The notes: generated from the letters alone by a model not told the origin. A stretch of DNA of 64,000 bases from Promicromonospora sp. AC04 (GCF_003058225.1 NZ_QBUG01000011.1:186001-250000); one strand, 5' to 3'. Numbered from the stretch's first letter, positions 51,416 through 60,670 are shown. A program made the numbers and translations.

Positions 51416-53083
51416 TTGACCACCACCGCCGTGCACCTCGCCGCCCACCTGGGGCGCACCGTGCTGTACCAGATCTACCCGCAGTCGTTCGCGGACGCGA
51501 ACGGCGACGGGATCGGCGACCTCGCCGGGATCGCCGGGCGCCTGGACTACCTCGCCTGGCTCGGGGTGGACGCGATCTGGCTCAGCCCGTGCTTCGTCTC
51601 GCCGTTCGCCGACGCCGGGTACGACGTCGCGGACTTCCTCACCGTCGCCCCGCGCTACGGGACGAACGCGGACATGGCCCAGCTCACCGAGGAGGCCGGA
51701 CGCCGGGGCATCTCCGTGCTGCTCGACCTGGTGGCGGGCCACACCTCCGACCAGCACCCGTGGTTCCGCGCGTCGGCCGACGACCCGGACGACCATCGGT
51801 TCGTGTGGAGCGACGTACCCGTCGACGGCTTCCAGCCCGGGCCCGGGGCGCGGGGCGGGTACTTCCGGCCCAACTTCTTCCCCGTCCAGCCCGCGCTGAA
51901 CTACGGCTACGCGCGCACCGACCCCGCCGAGCCCTGGCGTCAGCCGGTCGACGCCCCGGGGCCGCTGGCCAACCGCGCCGCGCTGCGCGAGATCATGGCG
52001 CACTGGTTCGGGCTCGGCGTGGCGGGCTTCCGCGTCGACATGGCGTCGTCGCTCGTCAAGGACGATCCGGGGCACGTGGAGACGGGCAAGCTGTGGCACG
52101 AGATGCGTGCCTGGCTGGACCGCGACTTCCCCGGGCGCGTGCTGATCAGCGAGTGGGGCAACCCGCGGGTCGCCGTCCCGGCGGGCTTCCACGCCGACTT
52201 CTTCCTCCAGTTCGGGGGCGACGACGACGGGCTCCCGCTCCGGTCGCTGTGGAACAACGGCGCCGGGACGGTGAACCCGTCCTGGGGCGAGGTGCCCGCC
52301 TGGGCGGGTGACGACGGGACCGGCGACGCCGCCACGTTCGTCCGCGCCTGGCGGGACGCGGCCGACGCCATAGCTGCCGACGGGCGTGGCGGGGTGGTGG
52401 GCCTGCCGACGTCGAACCACGACTTCACCCGGCTCGTGGCGGGAACGCGCGACGCCGAGCAGGCCCGCGTGGCGCACGTGCTCACGATGACCTGGCCGGC
52501 GATGCCGTCCGTCTACTACGGGGACGAGATCGGCATGCGGTACGTGCCGGGCACACCAACCCTGGAGGGCTCCCGCCTGAGCCCGACGTACGACCGGGCG
52601 GGCTCGCGCACCCCGATGCAGTGGGGCGACCTCCCCGCGGGCGCGTTCGGCCCGGGCAACCCCGCGACTTCGACATACCTGCCGCAGGACCCCGACCCCG
52701 ACCGGCCCACGGTCGCCGGCCAGGTCGACGACGAGGACTCGCTGCTGCACCTGGTCCGCAGGCTCATCGCGCTGCGGCACGGCGACCACCGCCTCGACGT
52801 CGCCTCGCCCGTCGAGGTCCTCGCCACCGGGTATCCCATGGCCTATTTGCGGGGCGGCACCCTCGCGATAGTGCTCAACCCGGGCCGCTCGGCGGTGCGC
52901 CTGCCGCTCGACGGCGCCGCGGGCGCCCGGCAGGTAGTCGCCCGGGGCTGCCGGGTCGAGGCGGGCGACGGCGGACCCGACGTCGTGCACCTCGACGGCC
53001 ACGGCTACGCCGTGCTCGACCTGGCCATCGAGCGAGACCGATCCACCGTCCGCGACGTCGATGTCGACGAAGTGCCGGGATAA
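51416..53083 (+). CDS. Glycoside hydrolase family 13 alpha-glucosidase
   Basis: 555 residues from TTG 51416, with GAAGGG upstream; no signal peptide. Nucleophile D208 (GFRVD), acid/base E246 (LISEWG) and transition-state D336 (SNHD) are all present, with QIYPQSFADANGDGIGDL at the start. Closest in motifs to oligo-1,6-glucosidase/alpha-glucosidase types. It stands behind a terminator, so it is likely a separate unit from the GH1 operon; its alpha-linkage does not match GH1, hinting at mixed or branched substrates. Confidence 0.88.
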   Translation: MTTTAVHLAAHLGRTVLYQIYPQSFADANGDGIGDLAGIAGRLDYLAWLGVDAIWLSPCFVSPFADAGYDVADFLTVAPRYGTNADMAQLTEEAGRRGISVLLDLVAGHTSDQHPWFRASADDPDDHRFVWSDVPVDGFQPGPGARGGYFRPNFFPVQPALNYGYARTDPAEPWRQPVDAPGPLANRAALREIMAHWFGLGVAGFRVDMASSLVKDDPGHVETGKLWHEMRAWLDRDFPGRVLISEWGNPRVAVPAGFHADFFLQFGGDDDGLPLRSLWNNGAGTVNPSWGEVPAWAGDDGTGDAATFVRAWRDAADAIAADGRGGVVGLPTSNHDFTRLVAGTRDAEQARVAHVLTMTWPAMPSVYYGDEIGMRYVPGTPTLEGSRLSPTYDRAGSRTPMQWGDLPAGAFGPGNPATSTYLPQDPDPDRPTVAGQVDDEDSLLHLVRRLIALRHGDHRLDVASPVEVLATGYPMAYLRGGTLAIVLNPGRSAVRLPLDGAAGARQVVARGCRVEAGDGGPDVVHLDGHGYAVLDLAIERDRSTVRDVDVDEVPG

Positions 53084-53086
53084 CCT
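53081..53086 (+). promoter_or_regulatory. -10 box TAACCT of purC
   Basis: TAACCT starts at the last base of the GGATAA end of the GH13 gene (TAA stop 53081-53083). It is 7 bases before GTG 53094. Leaderless layout, with the stop codon serving as part of the -10 box. Confidence 0.5.
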
Positions 53087-53093
53087 TGGCCGC

Positions 53094-53924
53094 GTGGAAC
53101 TGATCCGTAAGGGCAAGGTTCGCGAGGTCTACGCGGACGGCGACGATGTGATTCTGGTGGCTTCCGACCGCGTGTCGGTGTACGACGTCGTGCTGCCGAC
53201 GCCCGTGCCCGACAAGGGCGCGATCCTGACCCAGCTCTCGCTGTGGTGGTTCCGGAAGTTCGCCGACCTGGTGCCCAACCATGTGATCAGCGAGGACGTC
53301 CCGCAGGAGTGGGCCGGGCGCGCCATCCGGTGCAGGCGGCTGGAGATCCTGCCGGTCGAGTGCATTGCGCGCGGGTACCTCACCGGCGGCGGCATGGAGA
53401 GCTACCGCGCCTCCGGCAGCGTGTCCGGGGTGGCGTTCCCCCCTGGCCTGGTCGAGGCCGACCGCCTCCCGCAGCCCGTCTTCACGCCGTCGACCAAGGC
53501 GGACGAGGGACACGACGAGTACATCTCCGTCGAGGAGATCGCCAAGAGCCTGGGCGAGGAGACCACTACCCGCCTGCGCGACCTGACGCTCGAGATCTAC
53601 GACCGCGGCGCCGAGATCGCGCGCGAGCGGGGTGTCATCATCGCCGACACGAAGCTCGAGTTCGGGACCGACGCCGACGGCGTCCTCACGCTCGCCGACG
53701 AGGTGCTGACGCCGGACTCGTCGCGCTTCTGGAAGATGAGCGAGTACGAGCCGGGCCGGCCGCAGTGGTCCTACGACAAGCAGTTCGTGCGCGACTGGTC
53801 CTCGACGCTCAAGGACTGGGACCGGACCTACCCCGGCCCGGAGATCCCGGCCGACGTGGTCAAGGAGACTCGCGCCCGCTACGTCGAGATCTACGAACAG
53901 CTCACGGGCGAGACCTGGACCTGA
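53094..53924 (+). CDS. purC: Phosphoribosylaminoimidazole-succinocarboxamide synthase
   Basis: 276 residues from GTG 53094 (VELIRKGKVREVY). Joins Asp to CAIR in purine synthesis using ATP. Family motifs: KGKVREVY, ILVASDRVSVYDVVLP, PNHVI, CIARGYLTGG, ADTKLEFG and DEVLTPDSSRFW. Complete and of normal to slightly extended length. The longer frame from 53061 would overlap the GH13 gene and is rejected because of the leaderless box. Confidence 0.95.
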   Translation: MELIRKGKVREVYADGDDVILVASDRVSVYDVVLPTPVPDKGAILTQLSLWWFRKFADLVPNHVISEDVPQEWAGRAIRCRRLEILPVECIARGYLTGGGMESYRASGSVSGVAFPPGLVEADRLPQPVFTPSTKADEGHDEYISVEEIAKSLGEETTTRLRDLTLEIYDRGAEIARERGVIIADTKLEFGTDADGVLTLADEVLTPDSSRFWKMSEYEPGRPQWSYDKQFVRDWSSTLKDWDRTYPGPEIPADVVKETRARYVEIYEQLTGETWT

Positions 53925-54076
53925 GCGCCTCCGGCAGGTGGGCCGCTCGGGCACACGCCATCCGGACGTCCCGGCTGATCCCCATCGCGACTCCTTCCTG
54001 GACCCGCAAGGAGGATCAAGCAGCCGCCTTCACCGACCGACGGCGCGGCTCGAACAAGCGTGTCAGAGTCTCCGGC

Positions 54077-54082
54077 TAGCCT
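54077..54082 (+). promoter_or_regulatory. -10 box TAGCCT of the nuclease gene
   Basis: TAGCCT, 7 bases before GTG 54090; leaderless. Confidence 0.5.
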
Positions 54083-54089
54083 CTGCCCC

Positions 54090-55835
54090 GTGAGCACCAC
54101 CACGTCCGCCTACCAGGCCACCTTCGAGGAGCTGGGCACGCCCCTGCGAGACGTGACCTTCGTGGTGGTAGACCTCGAGACCACGGGGACCAACGCCAAA
54201 GAGGGCGGCATCACCGAGATCGGCGCGGTGAAGGTGCGCGGCGGTGAGGTGCTGGGCGAGTTCCAGTCGCTGGTGAACCCGGGGCAGCCGGTCCCGGCGT
54301 TCGTCGCGCGGCTGACGGGCATCACCAACGCCATGGTCGCCACCGCGCCGGACATCGCGCTGGTGCTGCCGAGCTTCCTGGAGTTCGCGCGGAACACGGT
54401 GCTGGTGGCGCACAACGCGCCGTTCGACATCGGCTTCCTCAAGGCGATGTGCGCCCGGCTCGACTACGAGTGGCCCGGGTTCGACGTCGTGGACACGGTG
54501 CCCCTGGCCCGCCGCCTGGTCACGCGGGACGAGGCGCCCAACCACAAGCTGTCCACGCTCGCGAACCTGTTCCACGCCACCGTCTCCCCCGAGCACCGCG
54601 CCCTGGCCGACGCGCGCGCGACCGTCGACGTCCTGCACGCCCTCTTCGAGCGCCTAGCCCCGATGGGCATCACGCACCTCGAGGACCTCGCCACGGCCGC
54701 CGACCCGGTGCCACCCGAGGTGCGCCGCAAGCGCCACCTCGCCGACGGCCTGCCCGAGTCGCCCGGCGTCTACCTCTTCCGCGGCCCGGGCGACGAGGTG
54801 CTGTACGTAGGCACGTCCGTCAACATCCGCAAGCGGGTGCGGTCGTACTTCACCGCCGCCGAGAAGCGGAAGCGGATCACGGAGATGGTCCGCATCGCCG
54901 AGCGGGTCACGCCCGTCGCGTGCGCCACCCCGCTGGAGGCGCAGGTGCGCGAGCTGCGGCTGATCACCGAGCACGCGCCGCGCTACAACCGGCGCTCGAA
55001 GTTCCCCGAGCGGCACTCGTGGGTGCGTCTCACGGACGAGGCATACCCGCGCCTGTCGGTGGTGGGCGGCGTCGTCGCGGGTGCCGCGCACATCGGGCCG
55101 TTCGGGTCCCGGCGCACAGCACAGGAGGCCGTACACGCCCTGCACGACGCCCTGAACCTGCGCCAGTGCGCCGCCCGCATCCCGCTGGTCTCCAAGCAGG
55201 CCGGCAGCCCGTGCGCCCTGGCGGGCATGGGCCGCTGCTCCGCCCCGTGCGTGGCCACGGAAGGCCCCGACACGTCGTACGACGACGTGGCCGACGCCGC
55301 CCGCAGCGCCCTGACCGGTGACCCCGCCCCGGTGGTGCGCGCGCTCTCCGACCGGATAGCGACGCTCGCCCACCAGGAGCGGTACGAGGAGGCGGGCGAG
55401 GTCACGCGGCGGCTGCGCGCCTTCGTCTCGGGCGCCCACCGGGCCCAGCGGCTGGACCCCCTGGCGCGCTGCGCCGAGCTCGTGGCGGCCCGCCCGTCCG
55501 GCATCGGCGACGCCCCGGGCAAGCCCGGCGGCTGGGAGATCGTGGTGATCAAGCACGGCCGGCTCGCCGCCACCGACGTCTCGGCACCCGGCGCCAGTCC
55601 CCTCCCCCTGGTCTCCGCCCTACGCACGACGGCGGAGCACGTCGAACCGCCGGTCGCGCCGGCGCCCGCCGCACACCCCGAGGAGACCGACCTGCTGCTG
55701 GCGTGGCTCGACTCCCCCGGCGTGCGGCTGGTCCACCTCAGCGACACGTGGGCGTGCCCGGTACGCGCGGCGGGGGCACACGCGGACCTCGCGTGGGTGA
55801 GCGACCGGGTGCAGGTCGAGCTGGCGGTGTCCTGA
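54090..55835 (+). CDS. DEDDh exonuclease fused to a UvrC-like GIY-YIG nuclease (Rv2191-like)
   Basis: 581 residues in two parts. Residues 20-190 are a DnaQ-type 3'-5' exonuclease with all five acidic/His residues: D28 and E30 (VVDLETTG), D113 (HNAPFD), H169 and D174 (EHRALADA). Residues 215-310 are a UvrC-like GIY-YIG domain (SPGVYLF; YVGTSVNIRKRV), followed by a UvrB-binding-like and Cys-bearing region (CALAGMGRCSAPC). Similar fusions occur across actinobacteria and sit next to the cytochrome bc1 genes, as here. Probably DNA repair; substrate unknown. Confidence 0.9.
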   Translation: MSTTTSAYQATFEELGTPLRDVTFVVVDLETTGTNAKEGGITEIGAVKVRGGEVLGEFQSLVNPGQPVPAFVARLTGITNAMVATAPDIALVLPSFLEFARNTVLVAHNAPFDIGFLKAMCARLDYEWPGFDVVDTVPLARRLVTRDEAPNHKLSTLANLFHATVSPEHRALADARATVDVLHALFERLAPMGITHLEDLATAADPVPPEVRRKRHLADGLPESPGVYLFRGPGDEVLYVGTSVNIRKRVRSYFTAAEKRKRITEMVRIAERVTPVACATPLEAQVRELRLITEHAPRYNRRSKFPERHSWVRLTDEAYPRLSVVGGVVAGAAHIGPFGSRRTAQEAVHALHDALNLRQCAARIPLVSKQAGSPCALAGMGRCSAPCVATEGPDTSYDDVADAARSALTGDPAPVVRALSDRIATLAHQERYEEAGEVTRRLRAFVSGAHRAQRLDPLARCAELVAARPSGIGDAPGKPGGWEIVVIKHGRLAATDVSAPGASPLPLVSALRTTAEHVEPPVAPAPAAHPEETDLLLAWLDSPGVRLVHLSDTWACPVRAAGAHADLAWVSDRVQVELAVS

Positions 55836-55874
55836 TGAACGCGCGCCCGCTCTCACCTCCGGCGCGGGCGTGGA

Positions 55875-55880
55875 TACGAT
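55875..55880 (+). promoter_or_regulatory. -10 box TACGAT of the AsnC-type gene
   Basis: TACGAT, 6 bases before ATG 55887; leaderless. Confidence 0.5.
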
Positions 55881-55886
55881 GACGGC

Positions 55887-56168
55887 ATGCTGACCGCGAT
55901 AGTCCTCATCGATGCCGAGACGTCCCGCATTCCCGAGGTCGCGCAGGAGGTCGCGAACATCGACGGAGTGAGCGAGGTCTTCTCCGTGACCGGCAAGACC
56001 GATCTGGTGGCGATCGTCCGCGTGCCCGAGCACGAGCAGCTCGCCGGCGTCGTGTCCGACTCCGTGAACAAGGTGCCCGGCGTGCAGAACACCGAGACCC
56101 TCATCGCGTTCCGCGCCTTCTCGAAGGCGGACCTGGAGCAGGCGTTCGCACTGGGGCTCGACGACTGA
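55887..56168 (+). CDS. Stand-alone Lrp/AsnC ligand-binding (RAM) domain protein
   Basis: 93 residues: LTAIVLIDAETSRIPEVAQEVANIDGVSEVFSVTGKTDLVAIVRV is the AsnC C-terminal fold, with G-K-T-D-L-V as the ligand/dimer loop and a closing TETLIAFRAFSK strand. There is no helix-turn-helix, so it cannot bind DNA alone; such proteins may form mixed oligomers with full-length Lrp or act as small-molecule sensors. Confidence 0.88.
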   Translation: MLTAIVLIDAETSRIPEVAQEVANIDGVSEVFSVTGKTDLVAIVRVPEHEQLAGVVSDSVNKVPGVQNTETLIAFRAFSKADLEQAFALGLDD

Positions 56169-56218
56169 GCAGCACGCAACGCAGAGTGAGGGCCGCGCAA
56201 CGAGGCACGCGCCCGGAG

Positions 56219-56258
56219 CTGAGCCGCAGGCTCAGGCGTCCGGCAAGCAGCGCCTGAG
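56219..56258. terminator. Overlapping hairpins between convergent genes
   Basis: CTGAGCC-GCA-GGCTCAG overlaps CTCAGGCG...CGCCTGAG (12-base loop). Alternative folds of the same strand. Weaker than other terminators here. Confidence 0.4.
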
Positions 56259-56282
56259 CGCGTCGGCCGACGCCGACGCCAC

Positions 56283-57962
56283 TCACTTCTTGCGGTGCGC
56301 GCCCCCGGACCCAGTGACGGCGGCGGGCGCCTTCGCCTCGATCTCGTCGTGCTTGCCGTGCGAGTGGGCTGCCGCGAGCTCGGCGGGCGTGGCGCGCTCC
56401 ACCCGGTCCTCGTAGAAGAACTCGGACAGCTTCTGCCAGCGCCGGTCGGACCGGTAGCCCTTGCGCCGGACGCCGCGCGCGTCCATGGCCGGCTTGATCT
56501 CCAGCGGCCGCGGGACGTCGTGCTGGGTACGCAGCCAGACCTCCTGCGGGTCCAGTGGCGTGTGCACCTCGACGTACTCGCCGTTGGCGAAGCGCACGAT
56601 ACGGCCCGACTCGTGGCCGTGCAGCACCAGCTCGCGGTCCTTGCGCTGGAGACCGAGGCACGCGCGTTTGGTCACCCAGAACGCGAACACCGGGCCCACG
56701 AAGATCAGCACGCGCAGTGCCCAGGTGATCGCGAAGATGCTGAGCGAGAAGTGCGTGGCGATCAGGTCGTTCGTGGCAGCCAGGGCGCAGATCACGAACG
56801 CGACGAACAGCGCGACGCCGATCCCCGTGCGCACCGGCCGGTTGCGCGGCCGGTCCAGCACGTGGTGCTCGCGGTGGTCCCCGGTGACGCGAGCCTCGAG
56901 GAACGGCCACGCGCCCAGGAGCGTGAACAGGATGCCAGGCAGGATCAGCGCCGGGATCAGCAGGTTCATGCTCAGCGTGTAGCCGCCGATGACCCACTCC
57001 CAGCCCGGTCCCGGCATGAGGCGCAGCGCGCCGTCGACGAACAAGATGTACCAGTCGGGCTGTGTGCCCGCCGAGACCGGCGACGGGTCGTACGGCCCGT
57101 AGTTCCACACGTTGTTGATCGCCATCGTGGCGCCCATCAGCGTGAGCACGCCGGCGATGATGAAGAAGTTGCCCGTCATCTTCGCGACGTAGACCGGCGC
57201 CGCCGGGTAGCCCACGACGTTCCGGTCCGTGCGGCCGGACCCGGGGTATTGCGTGTGCTTCTGCAACACCATGAGGAACAGGTGCAGGCCGATCAGCGCG
57301 ATCAGCAGACCGGGGATCACGAAGATGTGCAGGGTGAACAGCCGCGGGATGATGTGCTGGCCCGGGAACTCGCCCCCGAAGACGATCATCGACACGAACG
57401 AGCCGATCACCGGGATCGACTTCACGACGCCGTCGATGATGCGCAGGCCGTTGCCGGACAGGACGTCGTCCGGCAGCGAGTAGCCGGTGAAGCCGGCCGC
57501 CAGGGCCAGGATCAGCATGGTCAGGCCGACCAGGTAGTTGATCTCGCGCGGCTTGCGGAACGCGCCGGTGAAGAAGATCCGGAACATGTGCACCACTATC
57601 GAGCCCACGAAGATCAGGGCCGACCAGTGGTGGATCTGCCGCATGAGCATGCCGCCGCGCACCTCGAACGACATGTTCACGGTCGACGAGAACGCCGCCG
57701 ACATGAGCTGGCCGTGCATCGCTGCCGGATAGTCGCCCTCGTAACGCACCAGGGCCATCGACGGCTCGAAGAACATCGTCAGGAAGAATCCCGAGGCGAT
57801 GAGCACGATGAACGAGAACAGGGCGATCTCGCCCAGCATGAAGGACCAGTGGTCCGGGAAGACCTTGCGCGCGAGTTCCTTGACCAGGACACCGATGGTG
57901 GTCCGCTGGTCCAGGTAGTCCGCGGTCTTGCCGAGCGCGGTGGTCGGACGCTGCTTTGCCAC
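56283..57962 (-). CDS. qcrB: Second cytochrome bc1 cytochrome b subunit (QcrB paralog)
   Basis: 559 residues, eight or more membrane helices. Haem-ligand histidines are kept (H111/H112, H125, H212, H227), as is the quinol-site PDWY motif (302-305). Sequence follows the operon copy at 58958-60670 closely through the core; ends differ. It stands alone, one gene away from qcrCAB, behind the SOD gene. It may be a backup or alternative cytochrome b under a different control. No sign of decay. Confidence 0.92.
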   Translation of the reverse strand: MAKQRPTTALGKTADYLDQRTTIGVLVKELARKVFPDHWSFMLGEIALFSFIVLIASGFFLTMFFEPSMALVRYEGDYPAAMHGQLMSAAFSSTVNMSFEVRGGMLMRQIHHWSALIFVGSIVVHMFRIFFTGAFRKPREINYLVGLTMLILALAAGFTGYSLPDDVLSGNGLRIIDGVVKSIPVIGSFVSMIVFGGEFPGQHIIPRLFTLHIFVIPGLLIALIGLHLFLMVLQKHTQYPGSGRTDRNVVGYPAAPVYVAKMTGNFFIIAGVLTLMGATMAINNVWNYGPYDPSPVSAGTQPDWYILFVDGALRLMPGPGWEWVIGGYTLSMNLLIPALILPGILFTLLGAWPFLEARVTGDHREHHVLDRPRNRPVRTGIGVALFVAFVICALAATNDLIATHFSLSIFAITWALRVLIFVGPVFAFWVTKRACLGLQRKDRELVLHGHESGRIVRFANGEYVEVHTPLDPQEVWLRTQHDVPRPLEIKPAMDARGVRRKGYRSDRRWQKLSEFFYEDRVERATPAELAAAHSHGKHDEIEAKAPAAVTGSGGAHRKK

Positions 57963-58081
57963 GTCATCACCTCGAGGTAGGAGATACGCGCCTGTCGATC
58001 CGTGCCTCTCCAGTAGACACCGACCTGGACGCTGCTTTCCACCCGTGACGACGAATTAGCCGGGCGATCCGTGACAGGACG

Positions 58082-58127
58082 GATCCGGTGCACCCGCGGG
58101 GAAGCGTCCCCGCAGGTGCACCGGATC
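58082..58127. terminator. 21-bp hairpin downstream of the SOD gene
   Basis: GATCCGGTGCACC pairs with GGTGCACCGGATC, and CGGGGA with TCCCCG, over 21 bp with one mismatch; loop AGCG. It separates sodA from the second qcrB. Confidence 0.7.
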
Positions 58128-58162
58128 AGGTCAGGTGGCTGGCCGGTCAGCCGATCGGCTGG

Positions 58163-58792
58163 TCAGGCCGACGGGACGACGAGGCCCGCGGTCTGCGTCT
58201 TCGCCCGCGCCAGGCGCTCGGAGACGTTGCTCCAGGACACCAGGTTCCACCACGCCTTGATGTAGTCCGGGCGCACGTTCAGGTAGTCGATGTAGTAGGC
58301 GTGCTCCCAGCAGTCCAGCATGAGGACCGGGGTGAGCGCGAAGGGGATGTTGCCCTGCTGGTCGAACAGCTGGACCACTACCAGCTTCTCGCCGATGGAG
58401 TCCCAGGCCAGGACGGCCCAGCCGGAACCCTGCACACCGGCGGCAACGGCGGTGAAGTGCGCCTTGAACTTCTCGAACGAGCCGAAGTGCTCGTCGATCG
58501 CCGCGGCGATGTCGCCGGTCGGCTCGCCGCCGGCCTCGGGCGCCATGTTCGTCCAGAAGATCGAGTGGTTGATGTGACCACCGAGGTTGAACGCGAGGTT
58601 CTTCTCGAACAGGTTGACGGCGGCCAGGTTGCCCGAGTCGCGAGCTTCCGCGAGCTGCTCCAGAGCCGTGTTCGCCCCGGCCACGTACGTCGCGTGGTGC
58701 TTGGAGTGGTGCAGCTCCATGATCTTGCCCGAGATGTGGGGCTCGAGCGCGGCGTAGTCGTAGGTCAGGTCAGGGAGCGTGTAAACAGCCAT
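58163..58792 (-). CDS. sodA: Superoxide dismutase, Mn type likely
   Basis: 209 residues from ATG 58792 (GGAGG site ten bases before). Metal ligands H28, H76, D160 and H164 are in place (ELHHSKHH; GGHINHSIFW; DCWEHAYY). Gly-Gly before H73 and Gln in FDQQGNIPF point to Mn rather than Fe. No signal peptide. Lies between two qcrB copies, which puts superoxide removal beside a respiratory complex that can generate it. Confidence 0.93.
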   Translation of the reverse strand: MAVYTLPDLTYDYAALEPHISGKIMELHHSKHHATYVAGANTALEQLAEARDSGNLAAVNLFEKNLAFNLGGHINHSIFWTNMAPEAGGEPTGDIAAAIDEHFGSFEKFKAHFTAVAAGVQGSGWAVLAWDSIGEKLVVVQLFDQQGNIPFALTPVLMLDCWEHAYYIDYLNVRPDYIKAWWNLVSWSNVSERLARAKTQTAGLVVPSA

Positions 58793-58889
58793 TGCTGAGG
58801 TACCTCCAGGATCGGTCCGCACACCGGACGGTGCGCAGGGGAAGACGCCGTCCTGGTCGTGCGCCTGTGTGGTGCCCGCCGGGACGGCA

Positions 58890-58937
58890 ATGGCCCGTGT
58901 CCCCGGCCGCAGCTGCGGTTCGGGAGACACAGGCCAT
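58890..58937. terminator. Imperfect hairpin after the qcrCAB operon
   Basis: ATGGCC...CCGCAG and CTGCGG...GGCCAT form a long stem with bulges, 21 bp past the qcrB stop. Likely terminator for qcrCAB. Confidence 0.5.
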
Positions 58938-58957
58938 CGCTTGGTGTCGCAGGTCGC

Positions 58958-60670
58958 TCAGTGCTCCTGCGAGGTGGTTCCTACGCCCGCCTCGACGGTC
59001 TGGCGCTCGGATCCGGTCAGCTCGTCGTGCTCGCCGTGCGAGTGCGCGGCCTCGACCTCCGCCGGGGTGACGGGCTCCACGCGGTCCTCGTAGAAGAACC
59101 GGGACAGACCCTGCCACCGCTTGTCGGAGCCGTAGCCCTTGCGCTTCACACCGCGGGCGTCCGTCTTCGGGGCGATCGCCAGCGGGGCCGGCGCCTCGTA
59201 GTTGACGCGCAGCCAGCGCTCCTGCTCGTCGAGCGGAGTGTGGACCTCGATGTACTCGCCGTTGGCGAAGCGCACGATGCGGCCCGACTCGTGGCCGTGC
59301 AGCACCAGCTCGCGGTCCTTGCGCTGCAGCCCGAGGCAGATGCGCTTGGTGATGTAGTACGCGAACACCGGCCCGACGAAGAGCAGGAACCGGAACACCC
59401 ACGTGATCGAGTTGATCGACAGCCCGAAGTGCGTGGCGATGAGGTCGTTCGACCCGGCGAGGGCCAGGATGATGAACGCCGTCAGGAAGCCGACGCCCAG
59501 ACCGGTACGCACCGGCTTGTTGCGCGGGCGGTCGAGCACGTGGTGCTCCTTGTCGTCGCCCGTGACCCGTGCCTCGAGGAACGGGTAGACGAACAGGAAC
59601 GTGAACAGGATGCCCGGGATGACCACGGCGGGGACCAGGACGTTCAGCGGCAGGGTGAACCCGCCGATGACCCACTCCGTGCCTTGGCCAGGCATCAGTC
59701 GCAGCGAGCCCTCCAGGAACAGCATGTACCAGTCCGGCTGCGCACCGGCGGACACCGGCGACGGGTCGAACGGACCGTAGTTCCACACGTTGTTGATCGC
59801 CATCGTGGCGCCCATGAGGGTCAGCACGCCGGCGACGATGAAGAAGTTGCCGGTCATCTTGGCCACGTACACCGGCGCCGCCGGGTAGCCCACCACGTTC
59901 TTGTCCGTGCGGCCACCACCGGGGTACTGGGTGTGCTTCTGCAGCACCATGAGGAACAGGTGCAGCGCGATGAGCGCCAGCAGGATGCCCGGCACCACGA
60001 AGATGTGGATGGTGAACAGGCGCGGCACGATGTGGTGGCCCGGGAACTCGCCGCCGAAGACCAGGTACGACATGAACGAGCCGATCACCGGGATCGACTT
60101 GATCACGCCGTCGGTGATGCGCAGGCCGTTGCCCGACAGCACGTCGTCGGGCAGCGAGTAGCCGGAGAACCCGGCCGCCAGCCCCAGGATCATCAGGACC
60201 AGGCCGACGATCCAGTTGAGCTCGCGCGGCTTGCGGAACGCGCCGGTGAAGAACACGCGCATCATGTGCACCACGATCGAGGCCATGAAGATCAGGGCCG
60301 ACCAGTGGTGGATCTGCCGCATGAGCAGACCACCGCGCACCTCGAACGACATGTCGAGGGTCGAGGCGAACGCGACGGACATGAGCTGCCCGTGCATGTT
60401 GGCCGGGTGCTCGCCCTCGTAGGTGGTGAGCGCCATCGACGGCTCGAAGAACATCGTCAGGAAGAAGCCCGAGGCGATCAGGACGACGAACGAGAACAGG
60501 GCGATCTCGCCGAGCATGAAGGACCAGTGGTCCGGGAAGACCTTGCGCGCGAACTCCTTGACGGCGACGCCGATCGAGGTGCGCTGGTCGAGGTAGTCGG
60601 CGGCCTTGCCGACCGGCGTCGTCGGCTTGGCCGGAGCCTCGCGCTTGGTGTCGTGGGTCGCGGTGCTCAC
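58958..60670 (-). CDS. qcrB: Cytochrome bc1 complex cytochrome b subunit
   Basis: 570 residues from GTG 60670, overlapping the qcrA stop (GTGA). Ligands at H121/H122, H135, H222, H237, and PDWY at 312-315. Holds the two b haems and the quinol sites of the bc1-aa3 branch. Last gene of qcrCAB. Confidence 0.96.
   Translation of the reverse strand: MSTATHDTKREAPAKPTTPVGKAADYLDQRTSIGVAVKEFARKVFPDHWSFMLGEIALFSFVVLIASGFFLTMFFEPSMALTTYEGEHPANMHGQLMSVAFASTLDMSFEVRGGLLMRQIHHWSALIFMASIVVHMMRVFFTGAFRKPRELNWIVGLVLMILGLAAGFSGYSLPDDVLSGNGLRITDGVIKSIPVIGSFMSYLVFGGEFPGHHIVPRLFTIHIFVVPGILLALIALHLFLMVLQKHTQYPGGGRTDKNVVGYPAAPVYVAKMTGNFFIVAGVLTLMGATMAINNVWNYGPFDPSPVSAGAQPDWYMLFLEGSLRLMPGQGTEWVIGGFTLPLNVLVPAVVIPGILFTFLFVYPFLEARVTGDDKEHHVLDRPRNKPVRTGLGVGFLTAFIILALAGSNDLIATHFGLSINSITWVFRFLLFVGPVFAYYITKRICLGLQRKDRELVLHGHESGRIVRFANGEYIEVHTPLDEQERWLRVNYEAPAPLAIAPKTDARGVKRKGYGSDKRWQGLSRFFYEDRVEPVTPAEVEAAHSHGEHDELTGSERQTVEAGVGTTSQEH

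Noticed and set aside
56283-57962. Second qcrB as a pseudogene
   Set aside because: Frame is complete, and haem-ligand His and the PDWY motif are intact.
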